From the NCBI RefSeq assembly GCF_017830045.1, contig NZ_JAEDXU010000001.1, positions 682,001 to 746,000 of the forward strand: a stretch of DNA of 64,000 bases. Reading direction: 5' to 3'. This DNA comes from Enterococcus larvae (GTDB lineage: Bacteria > Bacillota > Bacilli > Lactobacillales > Enterococcaceae). This document shows positions 39,735-49,539 of the stretch, piece by piece. Numbering within the stretch: the stretch's first letter is position 1; each line of letters opens with the position of its first letter. Below the pieces are notes generated by a model that worked only from the letters and a program-made list of their open reading frames with translations, had not been told where the DNA came from and made no database searches. The translations under genes were made by a program, and so were the position numbers.

Positions 39735-41862
39735 CACTAAAGTCTCCACCGCTTCTTGTTAGATTCGGGTTATAGAACGGGTCATCTTCTACGTACTCCA
39801 ACCATTTTCCTCGGAAGCGTTCCGCTTCTTTCAAAAAACGTTCTTGTTTTTCCGGTGTGTCTTCATAGCCTCTTGATTGGGATTCATAATGATACAGTTC
39901 GGTATCTGCTGAATAGACGTTATACTTTCCTAGCTCTTCATACGCTCTTAGGCATAGATCCACATCATTATAAGCAACAACAAACTCTTCATCAAAGCCA
40001 TTCAATTGTTGGAAATCTGCTTTTTTGATCATGACACACGCTGCTGTGACTGCCAGATAGTCCGTATTTACAACGAGACGACCGAAGTAACCGAAGTCAC
40101 CTTTAGGATAAGTATGATGGCCATGTCCTGCAACTCCGCCAAGTCCCACAATGACACCTGCATGCTGAATCGTGTTGTTTTCATAATAAAGCTTTGCTCC
40201 AACAGTGCCGACATAATCAAGCTGTGCCAAAGACACCATATTCGTCAGCCAATCAGGAGTAATGACTTTCGTATCATTGTTCAAGAACAACAAATATTTT
40301 CCTTTCGCCTCTTTCGCAGCGATGTTGTTGATTCTTGAAAAATTAAATGGAATATCGATCAAATGTTTGATAAAACGATCTCCAAGCTCCGTCTTGTACT
40401 GATTGTAAAGCTCTTCCATTTGAGGATCGTCACTACCGTTATCTGCTACAATCACCTCATAGTTTGGATATGTCGTCAATTCAATGATTGAGTCGATACA
40501 GCGTTTCAAATCTTTATAGCCATTTCGGGTTGGAATAATGATTGAAACCAATTCTTTTTCAGCAATGGTATATTTTACTCGGTATAAACCGTTTGCCGGA
40601 CCAGCTTCTACAGTTCCTTCGATGCTTCTTCTTGCCAAGGCCTCTTGTAATGCTTTTTGTCCAGCTTGGAACGCATAGTTTTTAGAGTCTTGGTTGGCAG
40701 CTGTCGACGTATCCAGCATACGCCAGTGATACAAGACCTTAGGAATATGTGCAATCGTTTTTGAAGAAATCATTTCTGTAAAACGCAGAACTAAATCATA
40801 ATCCTGTGCACCTTCAAAGCCAACACGAAGTCCTCCAATATCATTGATGATCGAGCGACGATACACACCTAAATGAGAAATATAATTTGTACTCATCAGA
40901 AAATCAGGTGACCACTGAGGCTTGAATGCAGGGTCAGACCGAACACCGACCTCATCGATTTTATCTTCATCGGTGTATATAAGGTTCAGCTCAGGGCGTT
41001 CATTCAATAAACGAACGACCTCATAAATAGCATTTGGTGCCAGCTCATCATCGTTATCGAGAAGGGCTACAAATTCGCCAGTCGCCAGCTCTAGTGCTGA
41101 ATTAGTCGCTCGACAAATATGACCATTCTCTTTACGGAAAACTACCTTGATTCGAGGATCTTCTTTCTCATACGCAGCTAAAGCATTCAGTAAATCTTGA
41201 TGTGTTGATGCATCATCTGCAATACACAGCTCCCAATTCGTATACGTTTGATCCTTAACTGACTGAATACATTTATCCAGCCACTTGACATCAACGTTAT
41301 AGACTGGCATTACAATAGAAATCAGAATATCTTTTTCGATCTCCACCGGCATGTCTAACGGTTGTTCGTTCTTTTCGATCCAGTCCAAGTATTTATCATT
41401 TGTTTTTCTCTGGTCAATACGTACTCTGCGATACGTATTCAAAATCCCATTACGCTTTAGGTACCCCAAACCCTTCTTGAATTTCCTAAAGTACTGCTTC
41501 CACTTTTCCTTATTGGCTGTTTGGGTAACATCGGAATAATTTTTTCCCAAATCAACGATTTGAGTAACTGTTTCCTCTTCATTAGAGAAGCTCAGTGTCG
41601 CTTCGCCTTTGAAGCTGGCTACAGTTAAATTGATGTTGAATCCAATAGAAACATATGGTGGTAAATCATACGCTTCGATCACATCAGGTCTTGGTGTCAA
41701 TCCAATTTTATGCTCAATAACTGAATCCGACGGCACAACCTCTATTTTAGGATTTTTTTTGGTTGTTAAATCCACAGCCCATCCTCTGACTGTGATTTCT
41801 TTTTTCTTTTTATTTTTATAAATATTATCGATCATTACAATGATTTTCTGCTCGTTTGTCAT
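39724..41862 (-). CDS. Double-domain GT2 glycosyltransferase of the wall-polysaccharide locus (712 aa)
   Basis: An N-terminal beta-type region (1-150, with ITVRGWAVDLTTKKNP) precedes two GT-A domains of family GT2. The first starts at about residue 178 (ISIVMPVYNVDVKWLDKC, acidic motif LLDNDDEL). The second starts near 440 (VSIIIPTRNGYKDLKRC, motif LFLNNDTKV). No transmembrane helices are seen, so it acts at the inner membrane face on lipid-linked chains. It is a clear paralogue of the gene at 42297 but has its own promoter (42017-42045). Sugars and linkages unknown; it belongs to the strain-variable end of the locus. Confidence 0.85.
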   Translation of the reverse strand: MTNEQKIIVMIDNIYKNKKKKEITVRGWAVDLTTKKNPKIEVVPSDSVIEHKIGLTPRPDVIEAYDLPPYVSIGFNINLTVASFKGEATLSFSNEEETVTQIVDLGKNYSDVTQTANKEKWKQYFRKFKKGLGYLKRNGILNTYRRVRIDQRKTNDKYLDWIEKNEQPLDMPVEIEKDILISIVMPVYNVDVKWLDKCIQSVKDQTYTNWELCIADDASTHQDLLNALAAYEKEDPRIKVVFRKENGHICRATNSALELATGEFVALLDNDDELAPNAIYEVVRLLNERPELNLIYTDEDKIDEVGVRSDPAFKPQWSPDFLMSTNYISHLGVYRRSIINDIGGLRVGFEGAQDYDLVLRFTEMISSKTIAHIPKVLYHWRMLDTSTAANQDSKNYAFQAGQKALQEALARRSIEGTVEAGPANGLYRVKYTIAEKELVSIIIPTRNGYKDLKRCIDSIIELTTYPNYEVIVADNGSDDPQMEELYNQYKTELGDRFIKHLIDIPFNFSRINNIAAKEAKGKYLLFLNNDTKVITPDWLTNMVSLAQLDYVGTVGAKLYYENNTIQHAGVIVGLGGVAGHGHHTYPKGDFGYFGRLVVNTDYLAVTAACVMIKKADFQQLNGFDEEFVVAYNDVDLCLRAYEELGKYNVYSADTELYHYESQSRGYEDTPEKQERFLKEAERFRGKWLEYVEDDPFYNPNLTRSGGDFSVRL

Positions 41863-42016
41863 TGACTCGTTCCTTTTCTGCGAATTTTCTCTATTCCTAG
41901 ATTACATTTTTTTCGCTCTAAAGTCCAATTAAGGTATGGAATAGATTATTAAAAAAGCTGAAATATATCACTTCTCGCTTTTGATAGTATGTCTCTTTTT
42001 TATTCTTCCGAAATTC

Positions 42017-42045
42017 ATTATACTTTGTCTATTTTAAATAAGCAA
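42017..42045 (-). promoter_or_regulatory. Promoter of the 712-aa glycosyltransferase gene
   Basis: On the minus strand TTGCTT (42040-42045), 17-bp spacer, consensus TATAAT (42017-42022), leaving a leader of about 150 bases. Confidence 0.65.
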
Positions 42046-42164
42046 TCGAGCACCAATTTTACCTGTCTAAAATCACTCAGAAAATCAACGCCGAAACTTT
42101 TCTTTGCGGCATATCTCAACCAATACTCCGGATGCTCCACATGATATTTGATTTAACGATTGCA

Positions 42165-42206
42165 CAAAAAAGCTGTCATAAAATCCTGTTAGGATTTCAT
42201 GACAGC
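42165..42206 (-). terminator. Terminator of the ABC-exporter operon
   Basis: On the minus strand AGCTGTCATGAAATCC pairs with GGATTTTATGACAGCT (one mismatch), followed by T6. It ends the transcript about 90 bases past the 807-aa glycosyltransferase gene. Confidence 0.88.
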
Positions 42207-42296
42207 TCTCTATTTTATTGAGTAAGTTGATTTTCATCATTAAAGAGTTAACGGTCAGAACAATTGCCCAAAGATTATGTTTCCTCTTTACTCCCC

Positions 42297-44720
42297 TTAG
42301 ACAGACTTAAGTGAAAAGTCTTGTGTATCTAATGAAAGATTTACATTATAGTACGGATCACCTTGTTCTAGGATATCAGACCAGCGACTTTGGAACACCG
42401 CAATCTCATTTTGAAAACGTTGGATTTTTTCCGGTGTATCCTCAATTCCTCTGGATTTAGACTCATAATGATACAGCTCTGCATACGGATTATAGACAAT
42501 CAACTTGCCTAACGCTCGTACCTTCAAGCAGAAATCAATATCATTGAATGCCACTGCAAGCGTCTCAGAAAAGCCTTGTACTGCTTCAAAAACCGTGCGA
42601 TTGACCATCATACATGCTGCTGTAACGGCACTGCAGTCTTGCGTGACGATAATTCTGTGGAAATATCCAGTATCTCCCGGAACGTGATTGGCAAACGAGT
42701 GAGCGGCAACACCGCCCAGTCCTACAACTACTCCAGCATGCTGAATGGTTCCATCCGGATAATATAGTCTTGAGCCTACAACGCCTACATCTTCACGCAT
42801 TGCATAGTTCAACAATTCTTCAATCGTTTCCGGATTGATGATTTCCACATCATTATTCATGAATAAGTAATAATCCCCACTTGCAAATGATGCGCCATGA
42901 TTATTTATTGCTGAATAGTTGAAGTTTCCTTCATACGTAACGATCTTCACACGAGGATTCGTTGCTTTCAACTGATCATAATAATCAAACGTCGCGTCCT
43001 CTGTACTGTTGTTTTCGATAATGATATATTCTAGGTTTTTATACGTGCTTTTTTCTTCGATTGAATCAATACACAACTTCAAATCATCAATATGATCCTT
43101 ATTTGGAATAATGATGGAAACCAATGGATCGCTTTTACGCTGTAGACGTGTTCGGTATAATCCGAAATACTCACCATCCTCAACAGTTGCTGCGATGCCG
43201 ATACGGTCATAGTGAGCTTTTACAGCCTTTTTCCCAGCATCGATCGCATAACGTTTGCTTTCCGGATTTTCAGATGTAGAATCCTCTGAAATACGCCAAT
43301 GATACAAGATTTCCGGAATGTGGTAAATATGGCTTGTCGCCTCCACACATCTAAGAATAAAGTCATGATCCTGTGCCCCATCATATTCAGAGCGAAGCAT
43401 TCCTACCTGATCAATGATGCTTCGTTTCACAACAGTAAAGTGGCAAATATAGTTTACTGAACAAAGCATATCAATATTGAAATCTGATTTAAAATGCGGT
43501 TGAACATATTGTCCTTCTTCATCAACCTTATCCTCATCAGAATAAATCACTTCTGCATCCGGATGCTTATTGATCAATAAAATATTTTCAAATAACGCAT
43601 TGGGTGTTAGTAAATCATCGTGATCGGCAAATGCAATGTAATCACCGGAAGCAATTTTTATTGCTTCGTTTGTATTTTCAGAAATATGCAGCTGTTTCTC
43701 ATTATGCACGACCTTGATTCTTTCATCCTCTGCTTCAAACTGCTCCAGCATGCTTTTAATAGGTGAATGTTCTCCACTACCATCAGATAAGCATAGCTCC
43801 CAATTCCCATAAGACTGCGCTTTGACTGAATCGATCAGCTGCGTCAAATAGTGCTCCGGTGTTTTATACAACGGAATAACAATGCTGATCAACGGACGAT
43901 TTTCAAACGTGTACCCTCTTTGTCGCTTAAGCTCCTGCTCGTCAGGAAGATGATGCTTGATCCATTCCTGATAGCTGACCGGCAACGCTCGTGTCGGAGC
44001 AACTTTCCCCTTTAGCTTTCTAAAGACTGCTCGAATGAAATTACCAAATCCTTCAGTCTTTATCACAACTCTTGCTTTTTTCAATAAGGCTTGAAGTCTC
44101 TCTCTTCTATAGTAGGCTCTGCTCAAATGAAGTTCTTTATTGATCACAAAGCTGCTAGTGCGAATAGACAAGGTTCCTTTCTTACTATTTCCATAGTAAA
44201 AGGTAACAATAAACCCTATTTCCTGATCCAAATCATACTCAGGGTACAGAGCTTGTACATCTCTACGCTTTACTCGTTGGATTTCATAGTGAACAGGATT
44301 ATTTTTGTCATCAAGGAGATTGATTTCTACTGGTTCACTTGAAACTGCCCAGCCTTCAACTTTACAAGTCTTCGCTGCAAAATCAACATCGATTTTATCA
44401 TAGCAGGTCTGAATGGGCTGTTTCTTTTTAAGTAGAGCGAGCACCTTAGCTTCAAAGAGCACTTCTTCTTCTTTACCGGAACTAAAAACTTTTAAGCTTT
44501 GATAAGACTCCAATGCATCTGGAAGAAAAACAATGATTTTTACAAAGCGGCCAATCGTATCATCTTGGATTTCGTCTGATTCTTCAATACTGTAATCCAA
44601 AAGCTGATCGTCTAACTTAATGCTGATCATCTGATCGATTTTCAACCAAGCGTCTATAATATATTTTGTCTTATCCTTTAAATGAAAACGATCACTTCTT
44701 ATCCAAAAACTATTATCCAC
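42297..44720 (-). CDS. Double-domain GT2 glycosyltransferase (807 aa)
   Basis: Residues 1-235 are a beta-rich region with CKVEGWAVSSEPVEIN, related to the N-terminus of the 712-aa paralogue. Two GT2 domains follow, from about 275 (ISIVIPLYKTPEHYLTQL, acidic motif FADHDDLLT) and about 545 (VSIIIPNKDHIDDLKLC, motif LFMNNDVEI). Each half has the WxxD-type ending common in polysaccharide polymerising enzymes. No membrane helix. Last gene before a strong terminator. It likely builds repeating units of the exported polymer; specificity cannot be read. Confidence 0.85.
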   Translation of the reverse strand: MDNSFWIRSDRFHLKDKTKYIIDAWLKIDQMISIKLDDQLLDYSIEESDEIQDDTIGRFVKIIVFLPDALESYQSLKVFSSGKEEEVLFEAKVLALLKKKQPIQTCYDKIDVDFAAKTCKVEGWAVSSEPVEINLLDDKNNPVHYEIQRVKRRDVQALYPEYDLDQEIGFIVTFYYGNSKKGTLSIRTSSFVINKELHLSRAYYRRERLQALLKKARVVIKTEGFGNFIRAVFRKLKGKVAPTRALPVSYQEWIKHHLPDEQELKRQRGYTFENRPLISIVIPLYKTPEHYLTQLIDSVKAQSYGNWELCLSDGSGEHSPIKSMLEQFEAEDERIKVVHNEKQLHISENTNEAIKIASGDYIAFADHDDLLTPNALFENILLINKHPDAEVIYSDEDKVDEEGQYVQPHFKSDFNIDMLCSVNYICHFTVVKRSIIDQVGMLRSEYDGAQDHDFILRCVEATSHIYHIPEILYHWRISEDSTSENPESKRYAIDAGKKAVKAHYDRIGIAATVEDGEYFGLYRTRLQRKSDPLVSIIIPNKDHIDDLKLCIDSIEEKSTYKNLEYIIIENNSTEDATFDYYDQLKATNPRVKIVTYEGNFNYSAINNHGASFASGDYYLFMNNDVEIINPETIEELLNYAMREDVGVVGSRLYYPDGTIQHAGVVVGLGGVAAHSFANHVPGDTGYFHRIIVTQDCSAVTAACMMVNRTVFEAVQGFSETLAVAFNDIDFCLKVRALGKLIVYNPYAELYHYESKSRGIEDTPEKIQRFQNEIAVFQSRWSDILEQGDPYYNVNLSLDTQDFSLKSV

Positions 44721-44755
44721 TGTTTTCTTTCTCCTTATTTCACACAGTTTCCCTA

Positions 44756-46129
44756 TCAGGACTTTCTGAATGTTTTCTTATATTGCTCATAGGCTTTCCA
44801 GATTTTTGTGTTTTCCATGTTCGTGATGACTTGAGCCTGATGAGATATCTGGTTCTCCTTCTCTTGTATCACTTGCTGGTACTGGTCATTTTCTGCTTCT
44901 ATTTGTTGATATTCCTGTTTCATATGAGAAATCGTATCTGTCAACGTGATTGCTTCTTCTAATATACTCTCAAAGACATTTTTTTCACGCGCATCAATCA
45001 ACTGAAGCTGATAACTGATTGTCAGCTTCGTCTTCTCTTTCAATCCACTAAAAATAAGCTGCGGATCATCGGCCAAAAATATGACTCTGTTTTCTTTGAT
45101 AGTAATTCCATTAGTTGTAAAAACAGGAACAGCCTCACCCTTGTCATCTACAACTTCCAACTCAGATAAACTGCAGGAAAGCTCATGAGGATCTAGACGA
45201 AGGAAATCTGTATCTGGTTGCAGTTCAAGTTCAATCGTTACCTTCTCATCAATATTGCAATGGATAGTAGAAGAATTTTCTTCTGAAAAATCATACTGGT
45301 CACTAAAAAATACTTGAACAACTGCACTTTTATGCATCTGTGCCTCACTGTAAATTCGTTTCAAGTCGATTCCACCGGGAGAAATATCCTCATGCAATTC
45401 TCGTATCGGCACTAGCGGCTGCTTTTCTTTCACATCTGTCAGTAGAAAGTTCATCTGAAAATGCTTTTCCATTGCAGCATAAATCTCTTGCTCCTCAGCT
45501 GAGATCCCAACCTGCTCAAACAACTCGTCACTGTTTAACAAGGCTTGGTAAGGTGTACTGGCAATAAAATAGTGCAAGATTCGATAAACTGCAAAGTTTG
45601 CCGGTACAGGAAAATCAAATGTCCACTCATAATCAATGATCGTCCATTTTTCTCCTAAGATAACATTATTTAATACCATATCGATATTCGTCACTTTAGC
45701 TGAAAGTGAATCATCGACGGTCACATCTCCAAAGGTTTCAACAAACGCCTCTGTCTTAACAAAAGGATGGATCATATCGCCCTTTTTCACTTCATCTATA
45801 TAAGAAAAAAGTAAATTGTTGAATTGATCAAATCTGCGCTTCCTCAACAGCTCATTCAATTCATGCTCCAAAGTAAGCTGACGCAAGTATTCTAAGGATA
45901 CTTTATCTCCCAGATACTCACAACGATTTAGCTCAATCTGCGTTCCCTCGTAAACCTTACTCAATTCTTCATACCATCTGTAAATATTTTTTATATGCTG
46001 CTGCCCTTCCGGGTAGAGGTTGCGCTTAAATACAGACAACTGCTTCGATTCATCAGATACAATATCTGTTCGAATGGCGAAACGCCGTGCTCTTTCATTT
46101 GAGAACTTACTGAACACTATCTTTTGCAT
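44756..46129 (-). CDS. Kinase-like protein with C-terminal coiled coil (457 aa)
   Basis: Not a recognised named family. A possible kinase-fold core includes Lys35 in LSVFKRNLYP (beta-3 lysine position), a stretch NIDMVLNNVIL (149-159) and IDYEW (165-169), which resembles the metal-binding segment of aminoglycoside-kinase-like enzymes. A beta-rich region follows (270-390), then a coiled coil (about 395-450). It starts one base after the methyltransferase stop. Fused methyltransferase plus kinase proteins with a C-terminal coiled coil (WbdD) cap O-antigen chains next to ABC exporters; this pair may be the split equivalent. That role is inference. Confidence 0.6.
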   Translation of the reverse strand: MQKIVFSKFSNERARRFAIRTDIVSDESKQLSVFKRNLYPEGQQHIKNIYRWYEELSKVYEGTQIELNRCEYLGDKVSLEYLRQLTLEHELNELLRKRRFDQFNNLLFSYIDEVKKGDMIHPFVKTEAFVETFGDVTVDDSLSAKVTNIDMVLNNVILGEKWTIIDYEWTFDFPVPANFAVYRILHYFIASTPYQALLNSDELFEQVGISAEEQEIYAAMEKHFQMNFLLTDVKEKQPLVPIRELHEDISPGGIDLKRIYSEAQMHKSAVVQVFFSDQYDFSEENSSTIHCNIDEKVTIELELQPDTDFLRLDPHELSCSLSELEVVDDKGEAVPVFTTNGITIKENRVIFLADDPQLIFSGLKEKTKLTISYQLQLIDAREKNVFESILEEAITLTDTISHMKQEYQQIEAENDQYQQVIQEKENQISHQAQVITNMENTKIWKAYEQYKKTFRKS

Positions 46130-46130
46130 A

Positions 46131-47075
46131 TCATTGCTCTCCTTTCAATACTGTCAAGAAAGAGTTTGAAAAGAGAGGGAACAAACCGCTTTTGATCAGA
46201 CTGTCATAAGCCTTTGTTTCATCAAATGCATTCACTCTTAAACGATCATAGTTTTGATTGATATGCAGATCACCTAATTGAGGTAAAAAGTCATCTGAGT
46301 AAATGTACAAAGGCAATTTATAATCCGGATATGGATAGTAAAAATCAACATTCGAAAAACCGCTCTTATCAAATATTTTCTGCAGCTCCGGCTTTGAAAA
46401 CGTTGCTGCAATCCCTTCATTATGATAGCCTTCGATTCCATCATATAAAATACCCGAATGATCTTCGGTACAACCGGCAAAATATTTCAATCCTAGTCGA
46501 TTCTCAATAGCAATCACGATTTTCCCATTTGGCTTTAAATGTTTTTTGACAATCTTCAAAAAATCTACATAAGGATCATCAGAATTTATGTAGCCCTTTC
46601 CATATTCAAAAACACCAATCAATGTGATCCAATCATATTTTTCAGTTAATGATTCTTCAACATCCTGAAAGTTTCCAAGCTTAATAACGATATTCTCTTT
46701 TTCTTTGTTGCGGGTTGCATTGATCAGGCTTCGTTTTTTAGATAAATCAATACAATCTACTTTCTGTGCCTTTTCACTTAATATCCCCGTTATTGCACCG
46801 CAGCCAGCTCCGATTTCCAAAACACTTTCTGTTTTTTCAATCGGCAGCCATTCCACAATATTGGTTCGAATGTGGGATAGATGATACAAGATAGCCCAGT
46901 CTTTGCTTTCAGCAATGACTTCGTTGTATTGATCCTCCGGGTAATTTGTGACGATTTCTAAAAGCTTGTCTTCAATCGCACCATCGCTATAAAAATCTTC
47001 CCCAGGATAATGCGTTTCATCCAACTTTACTTTTCCAATATATGTATCCACACCAAGTCCCCTTTCACTTATCAT
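46131..47075 (-). CDS. SAM-dependent methyltransferase of the exporter operon (314 aa)
   Basis: A class I methyltransferase fold: AdoMet motif VLEIGAGCGAITGIL (85-99), an acidic end of beta-2 (DCIDLS), and WITLIGVFEYG after it. A conserved N-terminal stretch (YPGEDFYSDGAIEDKLLEIV) is typical of polysaccharide-locus enzymes. ATG 47075 overlaps the ABC ATPase stop by four bases, so translation is coupled. It may methylate a sugar or a chain-terminal phosphate of the polymer being exported. Confidence 0.82.
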   Translation of the reverse strand: MISERGLGVDTYIGKVKLDETHYPGEDFYSDGAIEDKLLEIVTNYPEDQYNEVIAESKDWAILYHLSHIRTNIVEWLPIEKTESVLEIGAGCGAITGILSEKAQKVDCIDLSKKRSLINATRNKEKENIVIKLGNFQDVEESLTEKYDWITLIGVFEYGKGYINSDDPYVDFLKIVKKHLKPNGKIVIAIENRLGLKYFAGCTEDHSGILYDGIEGYHNEGIAATFSKPELQKIFDKSGFSNVDFYYPYPDYKLPLYIYSDDFLPQLGDLHINQNYDRLRVNAFDETKAYDSLIKSGLFPLFSNSFLTVLKGEQ

Positions 47076-48352
47076 TGAATAGCTTCAACTTGAACTGTGG
47101 AGTTCATATCGAAGTACCCGACTGTGTCTTTTGACGAAATAACCATTATATTACAGACGTCATATAATCTATGGTACACATCAAATTCTCCTTGCGGATA
47201 ACCGGTACAACCAAGCGACAATAAATAGTTCCCGCCCTGTATCCGCATTTTTTGAGTAAATGAAACCTCTAAGATGTCCCCTTTTTTCCGATCCATCACT
47301 TCTACTTTTTCAAACATGCTGTTTGTTCCTGATATTTCAGTTCCTCTCAGGTCCTTGATTGTAAAGGCATAGATACCATCTTCAAGATCCTGATTGAATT
47401 TAATTTTCATTTTGATCGTAAAATCACTAAATTTCTCAATCGTATTAGTTGGTATTCCTTTAGAATCAATGATCGTGAAATCAATGATTTCCGCCATTTT
47501 ATTTCCGTACTCCAATACATTAGGATTTAACGTAAACGGTTTTTGCCAGTTATCGATTTCTACCGTTTCGATATCTTCCAAATCATTCGCACCCTTTGGC
47601 GAATCATAGGCTTGAATACCTTCCTGCTTTACAAGAACTTTTTTGAACAAGTCAACCATCTTTTTCGGGCTGCCTTCATCAAGTTTTTTCCCGTTGTTCA
47701 AAAGAACAACTCGGTCACAGTATTTTGAAATGCTTCCAAGATCGTGACTAACCAATAAAATGGTTTTCCCATTTTCTTTGAATTCTTCGAACTTCTTGAA
47801 ACACTTAGCTTGGAAAAACACATCTCCAACAGACAAAGCTTCATCAACAATCAGTATTTCAGGTTCAATATTGATGGCAATCGCAAAAGCCAGTCGGACA
47901 AACATCCCACTGGAATACGTTTTTACCGGTTGATGAACATACTCGCCGATATCAGCAAAATCTAAGATTGCTTCCAGTTTCGCATCAATTTCTTCTCTTG
48001 AGAAACCAATCATTGTTCCATTTAGATACACATTCTCTAAGCCGGAATACTCAGGATTGAAACCAGCACCCAACTCCAGAAGTGCTGATATCCTTCCGCT
48101 TACATTTACATTACCGCTTGTAGGGTTCAATACGCCTGTGATGATTTTTAAACATGTCGATTTTCCAGAACCGTTTGTCCCAATGATCCCAATCGTTTCA
48201 CCCTTCTTCACATCAAAGCTGACGTTGTCTAATGCATAATATTCGCTGGAGTTGACCTTCATTCCCAACGCTTCTTTTAAACGATCAAAAGGCTTATCAT
48301 ATAAATGATACACCTTACTCAAATTTTCTACAGTAATGATACTTTCTGACAT
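47072..48352 (-). CDS. epaM: Polysaccharide ABC exporter ATPase with Wzt-like C-terminal domain (426 aa)
   Basis: ABC domain 1-245: Walker A GTNGSGKST (58-66), signature YSSGMFVRLAFA, Walker B ILIVDEAL. The additional 180 residues form a beta-rich domain (FTLNPNVLEYGNKMAEIIDF, QGGNYLLSLGC), like the carbohydrate-recognition domain of Wzt that reads chain-end modifications. ATG 48352 has AAGGAG upstream, 14 bases after the permease stop; an earlier in-frame codon would overlap the permease. The symbol follows the E. faecalis epa naming from memory. Confidence 0.9.
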   Translation of the reverse strand: MSESIITVENLSKVYHLYDKPFDRLKEALGMKVNSSEYYALDNVSFDVKKGETIGIIGTNGSGKSTCLKIITGVLNPTSGNVNVSGRISALLELGAGFNPEYSGLENVYLNGTMIGFSREEIDAKLEAILDFADIGEYVHQPVKTYSSGMFVRLAFAIAINIEPEILIVDEALSVGDVFFQAKCFKKFEEFKENGKTILLVSHDLGSISKYCDRVVLLNNGKKLDEGSPKKMVDLFKKVLVKQEGIQAYDSPKGANDLEDIETVEIDNWQKPFTLNPNVLEYGNKMAEIIDFTIIDSKGIPTNTIEKFSDFTIKMKIKFNQDLEDGIYAFTIKDLRGTEISGTNSMFEKVEVMDRKKGDILEVSFTQKMRIQGGNYLLSLGCTGYPQGEFDVYHRLYDVCNIMVISSKDTVGYFDMNSTVQVEAIQ

Positions 48353-48366
48353 TGTAAGTTCTCCTT

Positions 48367-49194
48367 CTACAATACATCCGCAAAATGGACTTTTAATTTT
48401 TTGAACAGGAATGTTCCAAGAATGAACAAAAGAATAGTTACTGCCCAAAAATAAAGTGTTAGGCTAGGAAACTCCCAAAAACCGATTTTGTCTATTAGGG
48501 TTGTACGATACCCATTGACAATATAGTACATTGGATTCAGCTTAAGCAGCGTTGTTATCAAACTGTTGTCGGCCAAGCCTAGATCCGGAAATGCCCACAT
48601 AATAGGGGTCATCCATATCCACACCTGCAAAACAATACTGATGATCTGTGTCAAATCTCTGAAAAAGACTACTACTGAGCTGGTGATATAGGATACCGCC
48701 AGTACAAAACAAAAAATACAAAAGCTGTAATAAATCACTTGAAGATAGTATAAATCTGGTGTCATACCATAAAACAAATAAAGTAATAGTACAAACGCCA
48801 AGAAAAAAACATGGATAAAAAATGCGGACAAAATCTTGACCATTGGTAAAATACTGATTTTAAAAACCACTTTTTTTACTAGATAATTGTATTCAAGAAA
48901 TGTGTTTGTCCCAGAAACCAGGCTGTCCTGTAAGAAGAACCAGGGAACCAGTCCTGTAACCAGCCATAAAACGTAGGGTGCGCCACGGTCTGCTCCATTT
49001 TTAAAGATGCTTCCAAACACAAACCAATAGACCAAAATCGTGATGATTGGTTGGACAAACGCCCAGAAAATTCCTAGGTAGGAACCTGCATATTTCATTT
49101 TAAAATCATTTTTAGCCAGTGTGAAAGCCAGCTTTCTATTCTGGTATAATTCGGTTGGTAAACTCATCAACTTTTTCAACATAAAATCATTCAA
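48367..49194 (-). CDS. epaL: Polysaccharide ABC exporter permease
   Basis: A 275-aa ABC-2 type membrane protein (TagG/Wzm family) with six helices. It begins with an amphipathic N-terminus and KNDFKMKYAGSYLGIFWAFVQP. It moves undecaprenyl-linked polymer across the membrane with the adjacent ATPase. First gene of a leftward operon of permease, ATPase, methyltransferase, kinase-like protein and glycosyltransferase, with its own promoter at 49251-49279. Confidence 0.92.
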   Translation of the reverse strand: MNDFMLKKLMSLPTELYQNRKLAFTLAKNDFKMKYAGSYLGIFWAFVQPIITILVYWFVFGSIFKNGADRGAPYVLWLVTGLVPWFFLQDSLVSGTNTFLEYNYLVKKVVFKISILPMVKILSAFFIHVFFLAFVLLLYLFYGMTPDLYYLQVIYYSFCIFCFVLAVSYITSSVVVFFRDLTQIISIVLQVWIWMTPIMWAFPDLGLADNSLITTLLKLNPMYYIVNGYRTTLIDKIGFWEFPSLTLYFWAVTILLFILGTFLFKKLKVHFADVL

Positions 49195-49250
49195 TCTCCT
49201 ACTTCTATGTTCTTTTAATTACCCTTGTTCTGTCACTAAAACATCAATGA

Positions 49251-49279
49251 ATTATATCACTTATTTCAAGAGTAGGCAA
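49251..49279 (-). promoter_or_regulatory. Promoter of the exporter operon
   Basis: On the minus strand TTGCCT (49274-49279), 17-bp spacer, TATAAT (49251-49256). A second candidate lies further up: TTGACT (49466-49471), 16 bp, TATGAT (49444-49449). Confidence 0.65.
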
Positions 49280-49488
49280 TTTTCTCCAAAACTCATAAAC
49301 AAATTTTTAACATTCTACTTAAGCAGATTTCATATTTTTTTCTCCATCAAGCTGAATCAAAATATCCTGATTTGTCGAGGCTGGAAGAGTGGGATCATTC
49401 AGTTTGTTCCCCTTGATTTTTTTACTTTACCACTTGAATCCTCATCATATATACTTATACTGCTAAGTCAAATCAGACCATAAAAAGT

Positions 49489-49528
49489 AAAGAGCGATTT
49501 CTGTATTCATCCACAGAAGTCGCCCTTT
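49489..49528 (-). terminator. Terminator of the lysozyme gene
   Basis: On the minus strand AAAGGGCGACTTCTGT pairs with ACAGAAATCGCTCTTT (two mismatches), followed by a short T5 tract. Confidence 0.75.
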
Positions 49529-49539
49529 ATTTTTTCTAA

